A stretch of DNA of 40,814 nt from an uncultured Prevotella sp. Lineage in GTDB: Bacteria > Bacteroidota > Bacteroidia > Bacteroidales > Bacteroidaceae. The stretch is taken from positions 1-40,814 of the forward strand of contig CAKQFW010000001.1 of assembly GCA_934230965.1 (NCBI GenBank), given 5' to 3'. The translations under genes were made by a program, and so were the position numbers. The first letter of the stretch is position 1. Every line of letters begins with the position of its first letter. Below, one piece after another: positions 1 to 9,228 of this stretch. The notes beneath the pieces were generated by a model, which worked only from the letters and a program-made list of their open reading frames with translations, ran no database searches and had not been told where the DNA came from.

Positions 1-1
1 T

Positions 2-973
2 CTGGGATGGGAGGAGAAGAAGGAATGGAACTTCGGTATCGACTACTCTCTGTTTGGCGGTCGTCTCTATGGTAAGTTCGACTACTTTATCCGTAACATC
101 GACAACCTGCTTTATAGCGTGAACGTGCCGCAGCCTCCTTATACACAGGGCACACAGTGGCAGAACATTGGTAAGATGCAGATTAAGGGTTGGGAGTTTG
201 AAGTGGGTGGCACACCCGTTAAGACCAAGGACTTTACCTGGAACTCGAACCTGAACCTGAGCCACAACAGTGGTAAGATTAAGACACTGTGGGGTAACAA
301 CACTTACTTTAATGGCAACGGCTTCCCCGCTCCTGGTACTCCTGGTGATGCTGCTCGTATCGAGGAAGGCTCAACCATTGGTTCGTTCTTCATCTGGAAG
401 TTTGCTGGTTTCGACGACGAAGGCAACTTCTTACTCTACGACAAGGACGACAACGTCATTCCTGCAACCCAGAAGACCGAGCTCGACAAACGTTACATAG
501 GCAACTATACTCCGAAGCTCATCGCTGCATGGAACAACACCTTTACCTACAAGAACTGGGATTTGGGCATCAACATGCGCTCATGGATTGACTTCGACGT
601 GATGAATACTGCTAACATGTACTTTGGTATTCAGGGTCGTGGCAACAACAACGTGCTGAAGGCTGCTTATACCAAGTTTAACCACATCAAGGGTGAGAAG
701 CAGATTTGCGACTACTATCTTGAGGATGGTACCTTCTTGAAGATTGACGCTATCACACTGGGTTATACGTTCAATATGAAGAAGCTTACCAATAACATGA
801 TTAACAAGATACGTCTCTGGGCTACCTGTGGTAACGTATGCACCATCACTGGCTACAGCGGTATGAATCCTGAAGTGAACATCACTGGCTGGGATCAGGG
901 TACAGAGAAATTCTGGAGCGACTATTATCCTACAGTTCGTACATGGACCTTCGGTATGCAGTTTAATTTCTAA
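2..973 (+). CDS. SusC/RagA-family TonB-dependent outer membrane transporter, C-terminal part (5' truncated by window)
   Basis: The reading frame is open from the first bases of the window, so the visible 323 codons are only the C-terminal third of a protein that usually has about 1000 residues. The visible part is rich in alternating aromatic and polar beta-strands, as in a 22-strand TonB-dependent barrel. It ends in the aromatic C-terminus WTFGMQFNF, typical of an outer membrane beta-barrel. SusC proteins import oligosaccharides or peptides across the outer membrane together with a SusD lipoprotein, and a susD-like gene follows after 18 nt, supporting a SusCD pair in one transcript. The plug domain and TonB box lie outside the window. 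The substrate cannot be inferred because no glycoside hydrolase or sulfatase gene is adjacent. Confidence 0.9.
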   Translation: MGWEEKKEWNFGIDYSLFGGRLYGKFDYFIRNIDNLLYSVNVPQPPYTQGTQWQNIGKMQIKGWEFEVGGTPVKTKDFTWNSNLNLSHNSGKIKTLWGNNTYFNGNGFPAPGTPGDAARIEEGSTIGSFFIWKFAGFDDEGNFLLYDKDDNVIPATQKTELDKRYIGNYTPKLIAAWNNTFTYKNWDLGINMRSWIDFDVMNTANMYFGIQGRGNNNVLKAAYTKFNHIKGEKQICDYYLEDGTFLKIDAITLGYTFNMKKLTNNMINKIRLWATCGNVCTITGYSGMNPEVNITGWDQGTEKFWSDYYPTVRTWTFGMQFNF

Positions 974-991
974 CCTATTATATTTGACAAT

Positions 992-2737
992 ATGAAAACG
1001 AATAATATATTGAAATCGATACTGGGAGGTGTAGTGGCCGCTACTGCGCTCACTTCTTGTAACATCGATCCCGATTTTTATTCTCAGGTAACCCCTGAGA
1101 CCTTCTATACAAGTCAAGAGGCTGTGTACCAGCGCTACGCACGCCCCTTCACACACTGGCGCTGGTTTGCTGGTCACGATGATAATATGTGGCTGTTGCA
1201 AGAATTGGGTACTGACGAGTTTATCCAGCCTACACGCGGTAGCGACTGGTACGATGGTGCTAAATATCAGAAGATACACCACCATGAGTATGCCGAGGAT
1301 ATGGGCTTCATTGATGAAGGTTGGAAACTGTCGCAGATGGGTACCGCTCTCGCATGGGACGCTCTTGAGGATTTGAGCACTGTCGACTTCAACAAGTTGG
1401 GCTTCCCTGAGGGCACTCGTGATGCTATGCTCTCTCAGCTGCAAGGCTTGGTAAGCTACTTCTACCTCAGAGGTCTTGATATGTTTGGTGGCATGCCTCT
1501 CTACACCACTACACAGAGCGATATTAAGCCTCGCTCTACCGATGTGCGCACCTTCGAGTTTATCGACTCGCTGCTCACTGAGGCGCTGCCTAACGTGCCT
1601 GTAAAAACAGAGCTTGGCGCTAAGGAAACAGGTGCTATCAACGCTGCTGCCATTGCTACCATGAAGGCTCAGCAATACTTCAATGCTCCTTCATATATCC
1701 GCCAGGAGAAGTGGCAAGAGTGTGCCGACATTTGCAAAGACATCATTGAAGGCAAGTATGGCAAGTATGACATCGATCCCGACTGGACCAATGTGTTTGG
1801 CTTTAACAACGAAACCAGTCCTGAGATTATCTGGAGTGTACCCAGTGAGCACGCTAAGCTTGAATCAGATGGTATGCACTGGTCGCGCATGGTGCCCTAC
1901 AACTTCCGTAACTACCTTGGTGGCTTGGAAGACTCAGGTTCAAACAATGGTATAGCTTTGACGCCAGGTCTCGACCCCACAGGCCGTCCTTACACTACCA
2001 AGCTGGGCCGTATCTACTCTAAGTTCAACGACCAGGATATTCGCAAACAAAACTATGTATATCTTGGCGATGGTAAGTATAAAGGCATGTTCGTAGTAGG
2101 TCTGCAACAAAACCCCTTGAACCCCGAGTGGGTGTGCATGGGCTCACGCGAATATAAAGGACAGATTATCAACGAGGTTGACCAGGTGGCTTACTTCTCA
2201 CGCGTAAACAACCCGAGATATAAGGATGCTAATGGTAACTTCCAGTATACAAGCGTAAACGATCTGGAGTCGAACATCGGTACTGCAGAGGAGAACTCTG
2301 GTATTCGTTTGTATAAGGTTAGTCCGCGTCCTAATCAGACCGATAAGAAGCTCATGTTCAACCCTGACATTCCTATCATTCGTCTGGCCGAGGTTTATTA
2401 TATGTGGGCAGAGTGCAAGATGCGTCTGGGCGACAAACAGGGTGCTGCTGATCTAATCAACCACGTGCGTAAACGCTACTTTGAGGGTGGCAACGACCCC
2501 GACCCCGTTACTGTAGCCAACCTCGACAAGTATCGTATGCTTGACGAGTGGATGATGGAGTTTGTAGGTGAGGGCCGTCGTCGTACCGACCTCGTACGCT
2601 GGGATGCTTACGTAACTGAAGACTGGTGGGATCATAAGGCTACCAATAACAAGAACCTGAACCGCTTCCCCATCCACTACTCAGTGCTTGAGGCTAACCA
2701 GAAGCTGGAGCAGAACCCCGGCTATGGTCGCAACTAA
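992..2737 (+). CDS. SusD/RagB-family nutrient-binding outer membrane lipoprotein
   Basis: The 581-residue protein begins with a lipoprotein signal peptide (lysine-containing start, hydrophobic stretch, lipobox ending at Cys23). The mature part has SusD features: an early TPETFYTSQEAVYQRYA helix, TPR-like helices, and a C-terminal RagB segment in which IPIIRLAEVYYMWAECKMRLGD is followed by the usual helix carrying LINHVRKR. The ending DEWMMEFVGEGRRRTDLVRW is the hallmark of the family. SusD caps the SusC barrel at the cell surface and captures the ligand. The gene is complete and is the last of its operon, followed by a strong terminator. The ligand is unknown; the length is normal for the family. 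Confidence 0.93.
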   Translation: MKTNNILKSILGGVVAATALTSCNIDPDFYSQVTPETFYTSQEAVYQRYARPFTHWRWFAGHDDNMWLLQELGTDEFIQPTRGSDWYDGAKYQKIHHHEYAEDMGFIDEGWKLSQMGTALAWDALEDLSTVDFNKLGFPEGTRDAMLSQLQGLVSYFYLRGLDMFGGMPLYTTTQSDIKPRSTDVRTFEFIDSLLTEALPNVPVKTELGAKETGAINAAAIATMKAQQYFNAPSYIRQEKWQECADICKDIIEGKYGKYDIDPDWTNVFGFNNETSPEIIWSVPSEHAKLESDGMHWSRMVPYNFRNYLGGLEDSGSNNGIALTPGLDPTGRPYTTKLGRIYSKFNDQDIRKQNYVYLGDGKYKGMFVVGLQQNPLNPEWVCMGSREYKGQIINEVDQVAYFSRVNNPRYKDANGNFQYTSVNDLESNIGTAEENSGIRLYKVSPRPNQTDKKLMFNPDIPIIRLAEVYYMWAECKMRLGDKQGAADLINHVRKRYFEGGNDPDPVTVANLDKYRMLDEWMMEFVGEGRRRTDLVRWDAYVTEDWWDHKATNNKNLNRFPIHYSVLEANQKLEQNPGYGRN

Positions 2738-2777
2738 TTAAGGATTTTAGTAGTATATAAGATTGTTTTAGGATAAT

Positions 2778-2812
2778 GCGCTTCGCGTAAAACCTTTGAA
2801 TACGCGAAGCGC
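2778..2812. repeat. 12-bp perfect inverted repeat downstream of susD
   Basis: GCGCTTCGCGTA (2778-2789) is repeated as its exact reverse complement at 2801-2812 around an 11-nt loop. There is no T-run beside it, so it is unlikely to terminate transcription alone. The core GCGCTTCGCG recurs at 2980-2993 and 3048-3061. Confidence 0.6.
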
Positions 2813-2835
2813 CTATCAAATAAGGTTAGCATAAT

Positions 2836-2880
2836 AAAAAGAGGGTAACAGCTTGTTTCGCTGTTACCCTCTATTTTTTA
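2836..2880 (+). terminator. Rho-independent terminator after susD (bidirectional)
   Basis: A perfect 12-bp stem (2841-2852 with 2860-2871) surrounds a 7-nt loop and is followed by ATTTTTTA on the + strand. On the - strand an A-run upstream of the stem becomes a T-run, so it could also stop transcription arriving from rnc. Confidence 0.85.
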
Positions 2881-3250
2881 GTTGACAAGTTGACGAGTTA
2901 ACAAGTAGACGAGCTGCTACCAACGCTTATCAATATCGATGGGCTCAAATAATATTATTTTGGATTTTACAAACAATCTCCGCGCTTCGCGCGTTTATTT
3001 TCAACATTAATGTCCATTAATTGAACATTAATTAAACATCAATAAAACCGCGCGAAGCGCGTATTAATGATAATTAATGGATAATTAATGGACATTAATG
3101 TTTAAAGACCGCAAGCAATGCAAAGCATTGCGAGCATAATAATAATTCGTGCTAAAACCACACAATGTTATCTGAGTCGTTTGGTGTTAGAAGTGTCAAT
3201 AACAAAGCAAACAGCTCGTCAACTTGTTAACTCGTCAACTTATTGTCAAC
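2878..3250. repeat. 373-bp non-coding inverted-repeat element with GTTGACRA arrays at both ends
   Basis: This fills most of the 508-bp gap between susD and rnc; I see no gene in it. The left arm (2878-2916) is four copies of an 8-bp unit GTTGACRA. The right arm (3212-3250) is the same array inverted, differing over about 36 bp by one mismatch and one 3-nt insertion. Inside are a 13-bp pair (2980-2993 and 3049-3061, core CGCGCTTCGCGCG), a 19-bp perfect pair (3004-3022 and 3083-3101, ATTAATG-rich), and a hairpin at 3115-3131. The right arm supplies the TGA stop codon of rnc at 3246-3248. The same kind of ends bound the element at 35485-36117. A MITE-like element is possible, but no transposase is visible. 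Confidence 0.75.
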
Positions 3251-4394
3251 TCATAGACTCAAACGCCATACGTTCAGCCTCGGCAATAATATCTTCGCGC
3301 GATTTGTCGCGATGAGTGATGTGGCTGAGGTCAAACTCGTTGTCTTCAGCGTTGTCATCATCATCGTTGCCGACGTCAGGAAGGCCAGAAAGGCTTTCTT
3401 TTGCGTTCTGAGCGCCTTTCTCTACCTGTGCTGCATAGTTGTCAGCATACATAGGCGAATGGCGCTGTGGGCGTTTTTTACGGCCTTTCTCTTCCCTACC
3501 CTGTTCCTTTATGTTGGTGCTCACCTCAACGGCTGTTTCGGTGAGTTCTGCTTTTGCGGTAAAGAAATCGTCGGGCTGATCGGTAGAGGGCACGGTTTCA
3601 ACAGGCTCCTCCTCCATCTTCGTGCGGTTTGTCTTGGCTGTAAACACGGCATCGAGGAACGATGGCTGCTTCTTTAGTTTCTCCAGTGTGCGCTTCGAGG
3701 CCAGCTGCTGACTTTCTTTCTTGCTATAGCCAGTGGCCTCGCAGCCCTCCTGCCCTTCTATCACTACGCGATAGCTAAACACGGGGCTGCTGTTTTTATC
3801 TTTATGCTGGTCGGTGAGCACAAATTCAAGTTGCACGCGGTTCTTCTGTGTCCACTCTATCAGCTTGCTCTTGAAGTTCACCTCCTTATATGCCACCTTA
3901 TCAATGTTAATCATTTGCGCCAGTATGCGCTTCTGTATGAACCGCATGCAGGCGTCGTAACCACGGTCAAGGTAGATGGCGCCTACCAATGCCTCAAAGG
4001 CGTTGCCGCCCATATACGAGTTGTGCGAGGCGGCACGTCCGTTTGACAGGATGAGCTGTGTGATGCCCATCTCCTGTGCCAAGCGGTTCAAGGTGTCGCG
4101 CTGCACCAGCTTTGAACGGGTATTGGTGAGGAAGCCCTCGCGTTTGCCAGGGAAATGACGATATACGATGTCGCCGACAGCGGCATCAAGGATGGCGTCG
4201 CCTAAAAATTCGAGGCGCTCGTTGTTCACTGGTTTGCCTTTGGCGTTGCGCTTAAACATACTTTTGTGCATAAGTGCCAACTTATACAGCGCAATGTCGT
4301 GGGGATAGAAGCCAATGATGTTGTATAAAGACAAATAAAGCTCCTTTTCCTTGCGGAAGGGGAGCTTTATACGGTCAATGATATTATTCAGCAT
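3246..4394 (-). CDS. rnc: Ribonuclease III
   Basis: RNase III cleaves double-stranded RNA in rRNA precursors and structured transcripts. The signature ERLEFLGDAILD is at residues 59-70, with acidic residues Glu62 and Asp66. The second catalytic segment, GGNAFEALVGAIYLD, has Glu134 but, as I align it, Asn131 where many bacterial enzymes have Asp. A double-stranded-RNA-binding domain follows at about residues 175-250, ending in the KKESQQLASKRTLEKLKK helix. The protein is 382 residues, against about 230-250 for most family members; the surplus is a charged, low-complexity tail of some 130 residues with a basic GRKKRPQR patch. The start overlaps the end of fabF by 11 nt, so the two are probably co-transcribed and translationally coupled. 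Confidence 0.95.
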   Translation of the reverse strand: MLNNIIDRIKLPFRKEKELYLSLYNIIGFYPHDIALYKLALMHKSMFKRNAKGKPVNNERLEFLGDAILDAAVGDIVYRHFPGKREGFLTNTRSKLVQRDTLNRLAQEMGITQLILSNGRAASHNSYMGGNAFEALVGAIYLDRGYDACMRFIQKRILAQMINIDKVAYKEVNFKSKLIEWTQKNRVQLEFVLTDQHKDKNSSPVFSYRVVIEGQEGCEATGYSKKESQQLASKRTLEKLKKQPSFLDAVFTAKTNRTKMEEEPVETVPSTDQPDDFFTAKAELTETAVEVSTNIKEQGREEKGRKKRPQRHSPMYADNYAAQVEKGAQNAKESLSGLPDVGNDDDDNAEDNEFDLSHITHRDKSREDIIAEAERMAFESMS

Positions 4395-5646
4395 ATTTCT
4401 TAAATGCTACACATGCGTTGTGACCACCAAAGCCGAAGGTGTTGCTGATGGCAGCGCGCACCTCGCGCTTCTGTGCCTTGTTGAAGGTGAAGTTGAGGTT
4501 GTAGTCGATCTCCTCGTCGTTGTCGCCCTCTTCGTGGTTGATGGTGGGAGGCACAATGTCGTTCTTTACTGAAAGCACAGCTACCATAGCCTCTACAGCG
4601 CCAGCAGCACCCAGCAGGTGGCCGGTCATCGACTTGGTAGAGCTGATGTTCAGCTTGAAAGCAGCATCGCCAAACACATCCTTGATGGCCTTAGCCTCAG
4701 AGATGTCGCCCACGTGTGTGCTGGTGCCGTGAACGTTGATGTAGTCGATATCCTCGGGCTTCAAGCCAGCGTCCTCAAGGGCGCGCTGCATCACGAGCTT
4801 AGCACCCAGACCCTCGGGGTGTGAGGCGGTAATGTGGTAAGCGTCGGCGCTCATGCCCTCGCCCACCATCTCGGCGTAAATCTTGGCGCCACGAGCCTTA
4901 GCGTGCTCCAGCTCCTCAAGGATGAGGCAGCCGGCACCCTCGCCCATGATGAAGCCGTCGCGGCTGGCGCTGAACGGACGTGAGGCGTGCTCGGGATCGT
5001 CGTTACGGGTTGACAGTGCGTGCATAGCGTTGAAGCCGCCTACGCCACAAGCGCAGATGGCAGCCTCGGCACCACCGCCAAGAATCATGTCGGCCTTGCC
5101 CAGACGCACCAGGTTGAAGGCGTCGGCCAGAGCGTTGCTTGATGATGCACAAGCCGATGTGGTGGTATAGTTAGGACCGTTGAAGCCGTAGAGGATAGAA
5201 ATCTGTCCTGAGGCGATGTCGGCAATCATCTTCGGGATGAAGAAGGGGTTGAACTTAGGACCAGCCTCTTGGTGCTGTCCATAATAAGACACCTCGTCTT
5301 CAAAGGTCTTGATGCCGCCGATGCCTACGCCGTAAACCACGCCTACGCGCTGCTTGTCAATGGCGTCGAGGTCAACCTGACTGTCTTCGATAGCCTGTTT
5401 TGCAGCGATGATGGCGAGCTGTGTATAGCGGTCCATCTTGCGGGCTTCCTTGCGGTCGATATAGTCGTTGATGTTGAGGTCTTTTACCTCGCAAGCAAAC
5501 TGTGTCTTGAAGTTGGTGGTGTCAAAATGGGTGATGGGGGCAGCACCGCTCTTTCCTGCCAGCAGGTTTGCCCAGGTTTCTTCAGCAGTGTTGCCTACAG
5601 GTGTAACGGCGCCAATGCCCGTTACTACTACTCTTTTTAATTCCAT
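4384..5646 (-). CDS. fabF: Beta-ketoacyl-[acyl-carrier-protein] synthase II
   Basis: FabF condenses malonyl-ACP with acyl-ACP in fatty acid elongation. The 420-residue protein has the complete catalytic set: Cys166 in TTTSACASSSNALADAF, His306 in NVHGTSTHVGD and His343 in TKSMTGHLLGAAGA. It also has the glycine-rich C-terminus GFGGHNACVAFKK. Length is normal for the family. It lies downstream of acpP, which encodes its carrier protein, and upstream of rnc; the acpP-fabF-rnc order is common in bacteria. A 263-nt leader with strong inverted repeats separates it from acpP. Confidence 0.97.
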   Translation of the reverse strand: MELKRVVVTGIGAVTPVGNTAEETWANLLAGKSGAAPITHFDTTNFKTQFACEVKDLNINDYIDRKEARKMDRYTQLAIIAAKQAIEDSQVDLDAIDKQRVGVVYGVGIGGIKTFEDEVSYYGQHQEAGPKFNPFFIPKMIADIASGQISILYGFNGPNYTTTSACASSSNALADAFNLVRLGKADMILGGGAEAAICACGVGGFNAMHALSTRNDDPEHASRPFSASRDGFIMGEGAGCLILEELEHAKARGAKIYAEMVGEGMSADAYHITASHPEGLGAKLVMQRALEDAGLKPEDIDYINVHGTSTHVGDISEAKAIKDVFGDAAFKLNISSTKSMTGHLLGAAGAVEAMVAVLSVKNDIVPPTINHEEGDNDEEIDYNLNFTFNKAQKREVRAAISNTFGFGGHNACVAFKKYAE

Positions 5647-5721
5647 GTCGTTTTTTTAATGTCTGGTGCTTGATATGAAAAGGTATGCTTTTCTCGGTGC
5701 GCTTATTTAAAAAGCGCAAAA

Positions 5722-5772
5722 GGTTGATGGTTTCTGGATGAAGAAATGTTCAGGTGCCAGAAACTATCAACC
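5722..5772 (-). promoter_or_regulatory. Long hairpin in the acpP-fabF interval
   Basis: A 16-nt arm (5722-5737) pairs with 5757-5772 with one mismatch around a 19-nt loop. It lies in the transcribed spacer between acpP and fabF and could set their relative expression by partial termination or RNA processing. No T-run follows on the - strand, so it is not a classic terminator. Confidence 0.5.
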
Positions 5773-5828
5773 GTTAAAACGTGCAAGCGCGGTGACGCGC
5801 CTCAGTCATCTTTTTGTTATTCTTCGTA

Positions 5829-5881
5829 TCAATGCCGTGCCTCTTTACGATACGGGGCGTATGTGGCCCCTTCGGCATTGA
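5829..5881 (-). promoter_or_regulatory. Second inverted repeat, just downstream of acpP
   Basis: TCAATGCCG (5829-5837) is repeated inverted at 5873-5881, enclosing a G/C-rich stretch that can also fold. It begins 29 nt after the acpP stop codon on the - strand and may protect or end a short acpP transcript. Confidence 0.4.
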
Positions 5882-5909
5882 GGAAGGGGAATATACTGAG
5901 GGGTGTGCC

Positions 5910-6146
5910 TTATTTGCTGTTCTCCTGGATGTAAGCGATAGCGTCACCAACAGTGGCGATCTTCTCGGCCTTATCGTCGGGAATAGAGATACCAAACTCC
6001 TTCTCAAACTCCATGATGAGCTCTACAGTGTCGAGTGAATCAGCACCGAGATCGTTTGTGAAGCTTGCTTCGGGCTTTACATCAGCCTCGTCTACACCCA
6101 GTTTGTCTACGATAATGTCTTTTACCTTTGCTTCAATTTCTGACAT
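5910..6146 (-). CDS. acpP: Acyl carrier protein
   Basis: This 78-residue acidic protein carries growing acyl chains as thioesters on a phosphopantetheine arm. The attachment serine is Ser37 in the motif [17 protein letters not shown] chose the start at 6146 (protein beginning [12 protein letters not shown]) rather than the in-frame start at 6230, because the promoter at 6200-6231 would lie inside the longer version and because ACPs begin here. A 263-nt spacer separates it from fabF. Confidence 0.97.
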   Translation of the reverse strand: MSEIEAKVKDIIVDKLGVDEADVKPEASFTNDLGADSLDTVELIMEFEKEFGISIPDDKAEKIATVGDAIAYIQENSK

Positions 6147-6199
6147 AATTTTAATCTTTAATGTGTTTATAAATAATATTCTAATTTCAAAATCGGCTA

Positions 6200-6231
6200 C
6201 AAAGTAACTCATTTTTATCCGTACTTGCAAA
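6200..6231 (-). promoter_or_regulatory. acpP promoter (Bacteroidetes primary-sigma type)
   Basis: On the - strand, TTTG (6231-6228) is followed after exactly 20 nt by TTACTTTG (6207-6200), seven of eight matches to the -7 consensus TAnnTTTG. Transcription would start near 6193, giving a leader of about 47 nt before the acpP start codon. Confidence 0.75.
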
Positions 6232-6374
6232 TTTTTTCATTAAAAAAGCATAAAGCGTTGCACAAATAGGGTGGTATTGTGCATATTTTTGCCCTTTTTC
6301 TTTATTTATATCAATGCAAGTGGTTGAAAATATGAATTTTATGGGGGTTATTGGGGTGGGGGTTTTGGTCGGGG

Positions 6375-6502
6375 AAGCCTTTCTAAGCCTCTCTAGGCCT
6401 TTCTAAGCCGAGGGGACTAAGCCGAGAGCCGCAAAGCTATAGGATTTTTCACTTTTCACTTTTCACTTTTCCTTTTCCCTTTTCCCTTTTCCCTTTTCCT
6501 TA
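6375..6502. repeat. CCTTTCTAAG array plus CACTTTT simple repeat downstream of mutS
   Basis: This lies in the 357-bp gap between mutS and acpP; apart from it and the acpP promoter I see nothing there. Three near-copies of a 10-bp CCTTTCTAAG unit end in GCCGAGGGGA, followed by a CTATAGGATTTTTCAC junction and a run of CACTTTT and CCCTTTT units reaching the mutS stop codon. The same arrangement in the same order occurs at 37075-37200; the array part alone occurs at 30568-30640. Confidence 0.8.
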
Positions 6503-6503
6503 C

Positions 6504-9224
6504 TTAGCTCTTTCCTCTCAATATCTTCTTGATATCGTTTAGCTTGTTTAGGGCTTCAACGGGCGTTAGGTTGTTTATGTCTAAGCCTAATATCTCGTCG
6601 CGTATCTGTGAAAGCACGGGGTCGTCGAGCTGGAAGAAGCTGAGCTGTAGGTTGTCGGCCTTGGGCAGGTTGTGGGGCTTCTTGGCTTTTACGGTGTGGC
6701 CCTGTGCGCTGTTTTCGCTATTGTCTTGAGTGCTGTTTTCGCTATTGTCTTGAGAGCTGTTTTCATTATCGCCTTGCTCCTCCTCGTCAATGCCCACTTG
6801 TGCGTTGTCGGCCTCGAGCTGTTTCAGCACCTCATTGGCGCGTTTTACGATGCTTTTGGGCATGCCTGCTATCTCGGCCACATGAATACCGAACGAGTGT
6901 TCAGAGCCGCCTGGCATCAGCTTTCTTAGGAAGATAACCTTGCCATCAACCTCGCGCACGCTAACATTATAATTCTTTATACGCGCAAACTGGTGCTCCA
7001 TCTCGTTCAGTTCGTGGTAGTGGGTGGCGAAGAGGGTGCGTGCCTGTGCGCCGCGGTGCTGGTGCAGATATTCGACGATGGCCCATGCTATGGAGATGCC
7101 ATCGTAGGTAGAGGTGCCGCGTCCGAGCTCGTCGAAGAGCACGAGAGAGCGTGGGGTTACGTTGTTCAAGATGTCAGAGGCTTCGGTCATCTCAACCATG
7201 AAGGTCGACTCGCCCAGCGCGATGTTATCTGATGCGCCCACACGTGTAAACACCTTGTCAACGGTGCCTATGTGTGCCTTTTGGGCTGGCACGAAGCAGC
7301 CCGTTTGTGCCATGAGGGTGATAAGGGCCGTTTGTCTGAGCAATGCCGACTTACCCGCCATGTTAGGGCCAGTGATAATCATGATTTGTTGCTTTTCGGT
7401 GTCGAGCAAGATATCGTTGGGCACATAGTTTTCGCCCACGGGCAATTGGGTCTCGATAACGGGGTGTCGGCCCTGTATGATGTCGAGGGTGGCGTCGTCG
7501 CTCACCTCGGGGCGCACATAATGGTGGTCGATGGCTGTCTTAGCAAAGGCCATGAGGCAGTCGAGGCGAGCCGTGATGTTGGCATCAATCTGTATCTGCG
7601 GTATATACTCTTGCATGGCAGCAATGAGTTCGTTGAAGAGGCGCGTTTCGAGAATAAGAATTTTCTCGTCGGCACCCATAATCTTCTCCTCATATTCTTT
7701 CAGCTCTTGTGTGATATATCGCTCAGCGTTGGCCAGCGTTTGCTTGCGCACCCACTCGGCAGGCACCTTGTCTTTATACGTGTTGCGCACCTCAAGATAA
7801 TAGCCAAACACGTTGTTGTAGCCCACCTTTAGCGAGGCTATGCCTGTGCGTTCGGTCTCGCGCTGCTGTATCTCAAGCAAGTAGTCGCGGCCATGACGCG
7901 AGATACGGCGCAGCTCGTCCAGCTCAGCATTATAGCCATCGGCAATCACGCCGCCCTTGTTTACCAGTTGTGGGGCGTCGGGGCGTATCTCTTGTTCTAT
8001 GCGCTGTCGCAAGATGCTGCACGGGTTTATCTGTTCGGCCATGCGCTGCAGACCCTCGTCGGTGGCGTTTTCCAGCGCCGTCTTCACGGGCACCAGGGCA
8101 GCGAGGGCCAACTTCAGTTGCACCACTTCGCGTGGCGACACACGTCCTACGGCCACCTTTGAGATGATGCGTTCAAGGTCGCCAATGCGGTGCAGCTGGT
8201 CGTCTATGCCGTCGGCAAAGGCTGTGTGGTCGATGGCATACTGCACAATGTTGAGGCGGGCGTTGATGGCCACCACGTCTTTCAGCGGAAACACCATCCA
8301 GCGTCTGAGCATACGTCCGCCCATCGGTGTCACCGTTTTGTCGATAACGCCCAGCAGCGAGAGGCCATCGGGCTGCATAGGCTGCACCAGTTCGAGCGAG
8401 CGAATGGTGAAATTGTCCAGTCGCACATAGCGCTCTTCTTCGATGCGTCGCAGCGAGGTGATATGTCCTATGTGCGTGTGCTGCGTCATCTCAAGATATT
8501 GCATCACGGCCCCTGCGGCAATGATGCCGTTGGCCAAGTGTTCTACGCCGAAACCCTTCAGCGAGGTGGTGCCGAAGTGGCGCAACAGCTTCTGTCGGGC
8601 GGCGGTGTCGGTAAACACCCAGTCGTCGAGCTCGAAGATGCACCAGCGTGTGCCAAACTGCTCTTCGAAGAGCGCTTTGCAGGCACGGTCATACAGCACC
8701 TCTTTGGGTTGGAAGTTGGCCATCAGCTTAGCCACATAGTCGGCATTGCCTTCGCCCGTAAGAAATTCGCCTGTAGAGATATCGAGAAAGGCTACGCCCA
8801 CGCTCTGTCTGCCAAAGTGTACGGCGGCCAAGAAGTTGTTTTCTTTATAGTTGAGCACGTTGTCGGCCATGGCCACGCCTGGCGTCACCAGCTCGGTAAT
8901 GCCACGTTTCACCAACTTTTTCGTGAGCTTGGGGTCTTCAAGCTGGTCGCAGATGGCCACACGGCGTCCGGCCCGTATGAGGCGGGGTAGGTAGGTGTCG
9001 AGGGCGTGGTGTGGGAACCCCGCCATCTCGGTGTCGGCCTTCGAACTGCCATTATTGCGGCGCGTGAGGGTGATACCCAATATGCGCGATGCCGTTACTG
9101 CATCGTCGCAATAGGTTTCGTAAAAGTCGCCACAGCGAAACAGTAGTAGCGCATCAGGATGCTTTGCCTTCAGCGACAAAAACTGCTTCATCATGGGGGT
9201 AGGTTCGTTCTGCTTACTTGCCAT
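6504..9224 (-). CDS. mutS: DNA mismatch repair protein MutS
   Basis: MutS recognises base mismatches and small loops and recruits MutL in an ATP-dependent way. The 906-residue protein has the mismatch-reading Phe34-Tyr35-Glu36 motif in [10 protein letters not shown], the Walker A motif [11 protein letters not shown] starting at 619, the Walker B motif LVLFDE at about 694-699, and the conserved LFATHYHEL histidines. The C-terminal end has the usual helical tail. Between ATPase and tail is an acidic, Asn/Ser-rich linker with two exact copies of an 8-residue unit (S[ST]QDNSEN, residues 823-838). The gene starts 4 nt after the stop of trhA and is last in the yitT-rdgB-porZ-trhA-mutS cluster. Confidence 0.97.
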   Translation of the reverse strand: MASKQNEPTPMMKQFLSLKAKHPDALLLFRCGDFYETYCDDAVTASRILGITLTRRNNGSSKADTEMAGFPHHALDTYLPRLIRAGRRVAICDQLEDPKLTKKLVKRGITELVTPGVAMADNVLNYKENNFLAAVHFGRQSVGVAFLDISTGEFLTGEGNADYVAKLMANFQPKEVLYDRACKALFEEQFGTRWCIFELDDWVFTDTAARQKLLRHFGTTSLKGFGVEHLANGIIAAGAVMQYLEMTQHTHIGHITSLRRIEEERYVRLDNFTIRSLELVQPMQPDGLSLLGVIDKTVTPMGGRMLRRWMVFPLKDVVAINARLNIVQYAIDHTAFADGIDDQLHRIGDLERIISKVAVGRVSPREVVQLKLALAALVPVKTALENATDEGLQRMAEQINPCSILRQRIEQEIRPDAPQLVNKGGVIADGYNAELDELRRISRHGRDYLLEIQQRETERTGIASLKVGYNNVFGYYLEVRNTYKDKVPAEWVRKQTLANAERYITQELKEYEEKIMGADEKILILETRLFNELIAAMQEYIPQIQIDANITARLDCLMAFAKTAIDHHYVRPEVSDDATLDIIQGRHPVIETQLPVGENYVPNDILLDTEKQQIMIITGPNMAGKSALLRQTALITLMAQTGCFVPAQKAHIGTVDKVFTRVGASDNIALGESTFMVEMTEASDILNNVTPRSLVLFDELGRGTSTYDGISIAWAIVEYLHQHRGAQARTLFATHYHELNEMEHQFARIKNYNVSVREVDGKVIFLRKLMPGGSEHSFGIHVAEIAGMPKSIVKRANEVLKQLEADNAQVGIDEEEQGDNENSSQDNSENSTQDNSENSAQGHTVKAKKPHNLPKADNLQLSFFQLDDPVLSQIRDEILGLDINNLTPVEALNKLNDIKKILRGKS
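6711..6758. repeat. 24-bp tandem repeat inside mutS
   Basis: Two copies of a 24-bp unit (6711-6734 and 6735-6758), differing by one base, are followed by a decayed partial third. They keep the mutS frame and encode the S[ST]QDNSEN repeats, so copy-number change by slippage would not shift the frame. Confidence 0.8.
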
Positions 9225-9228
9225 TTCT

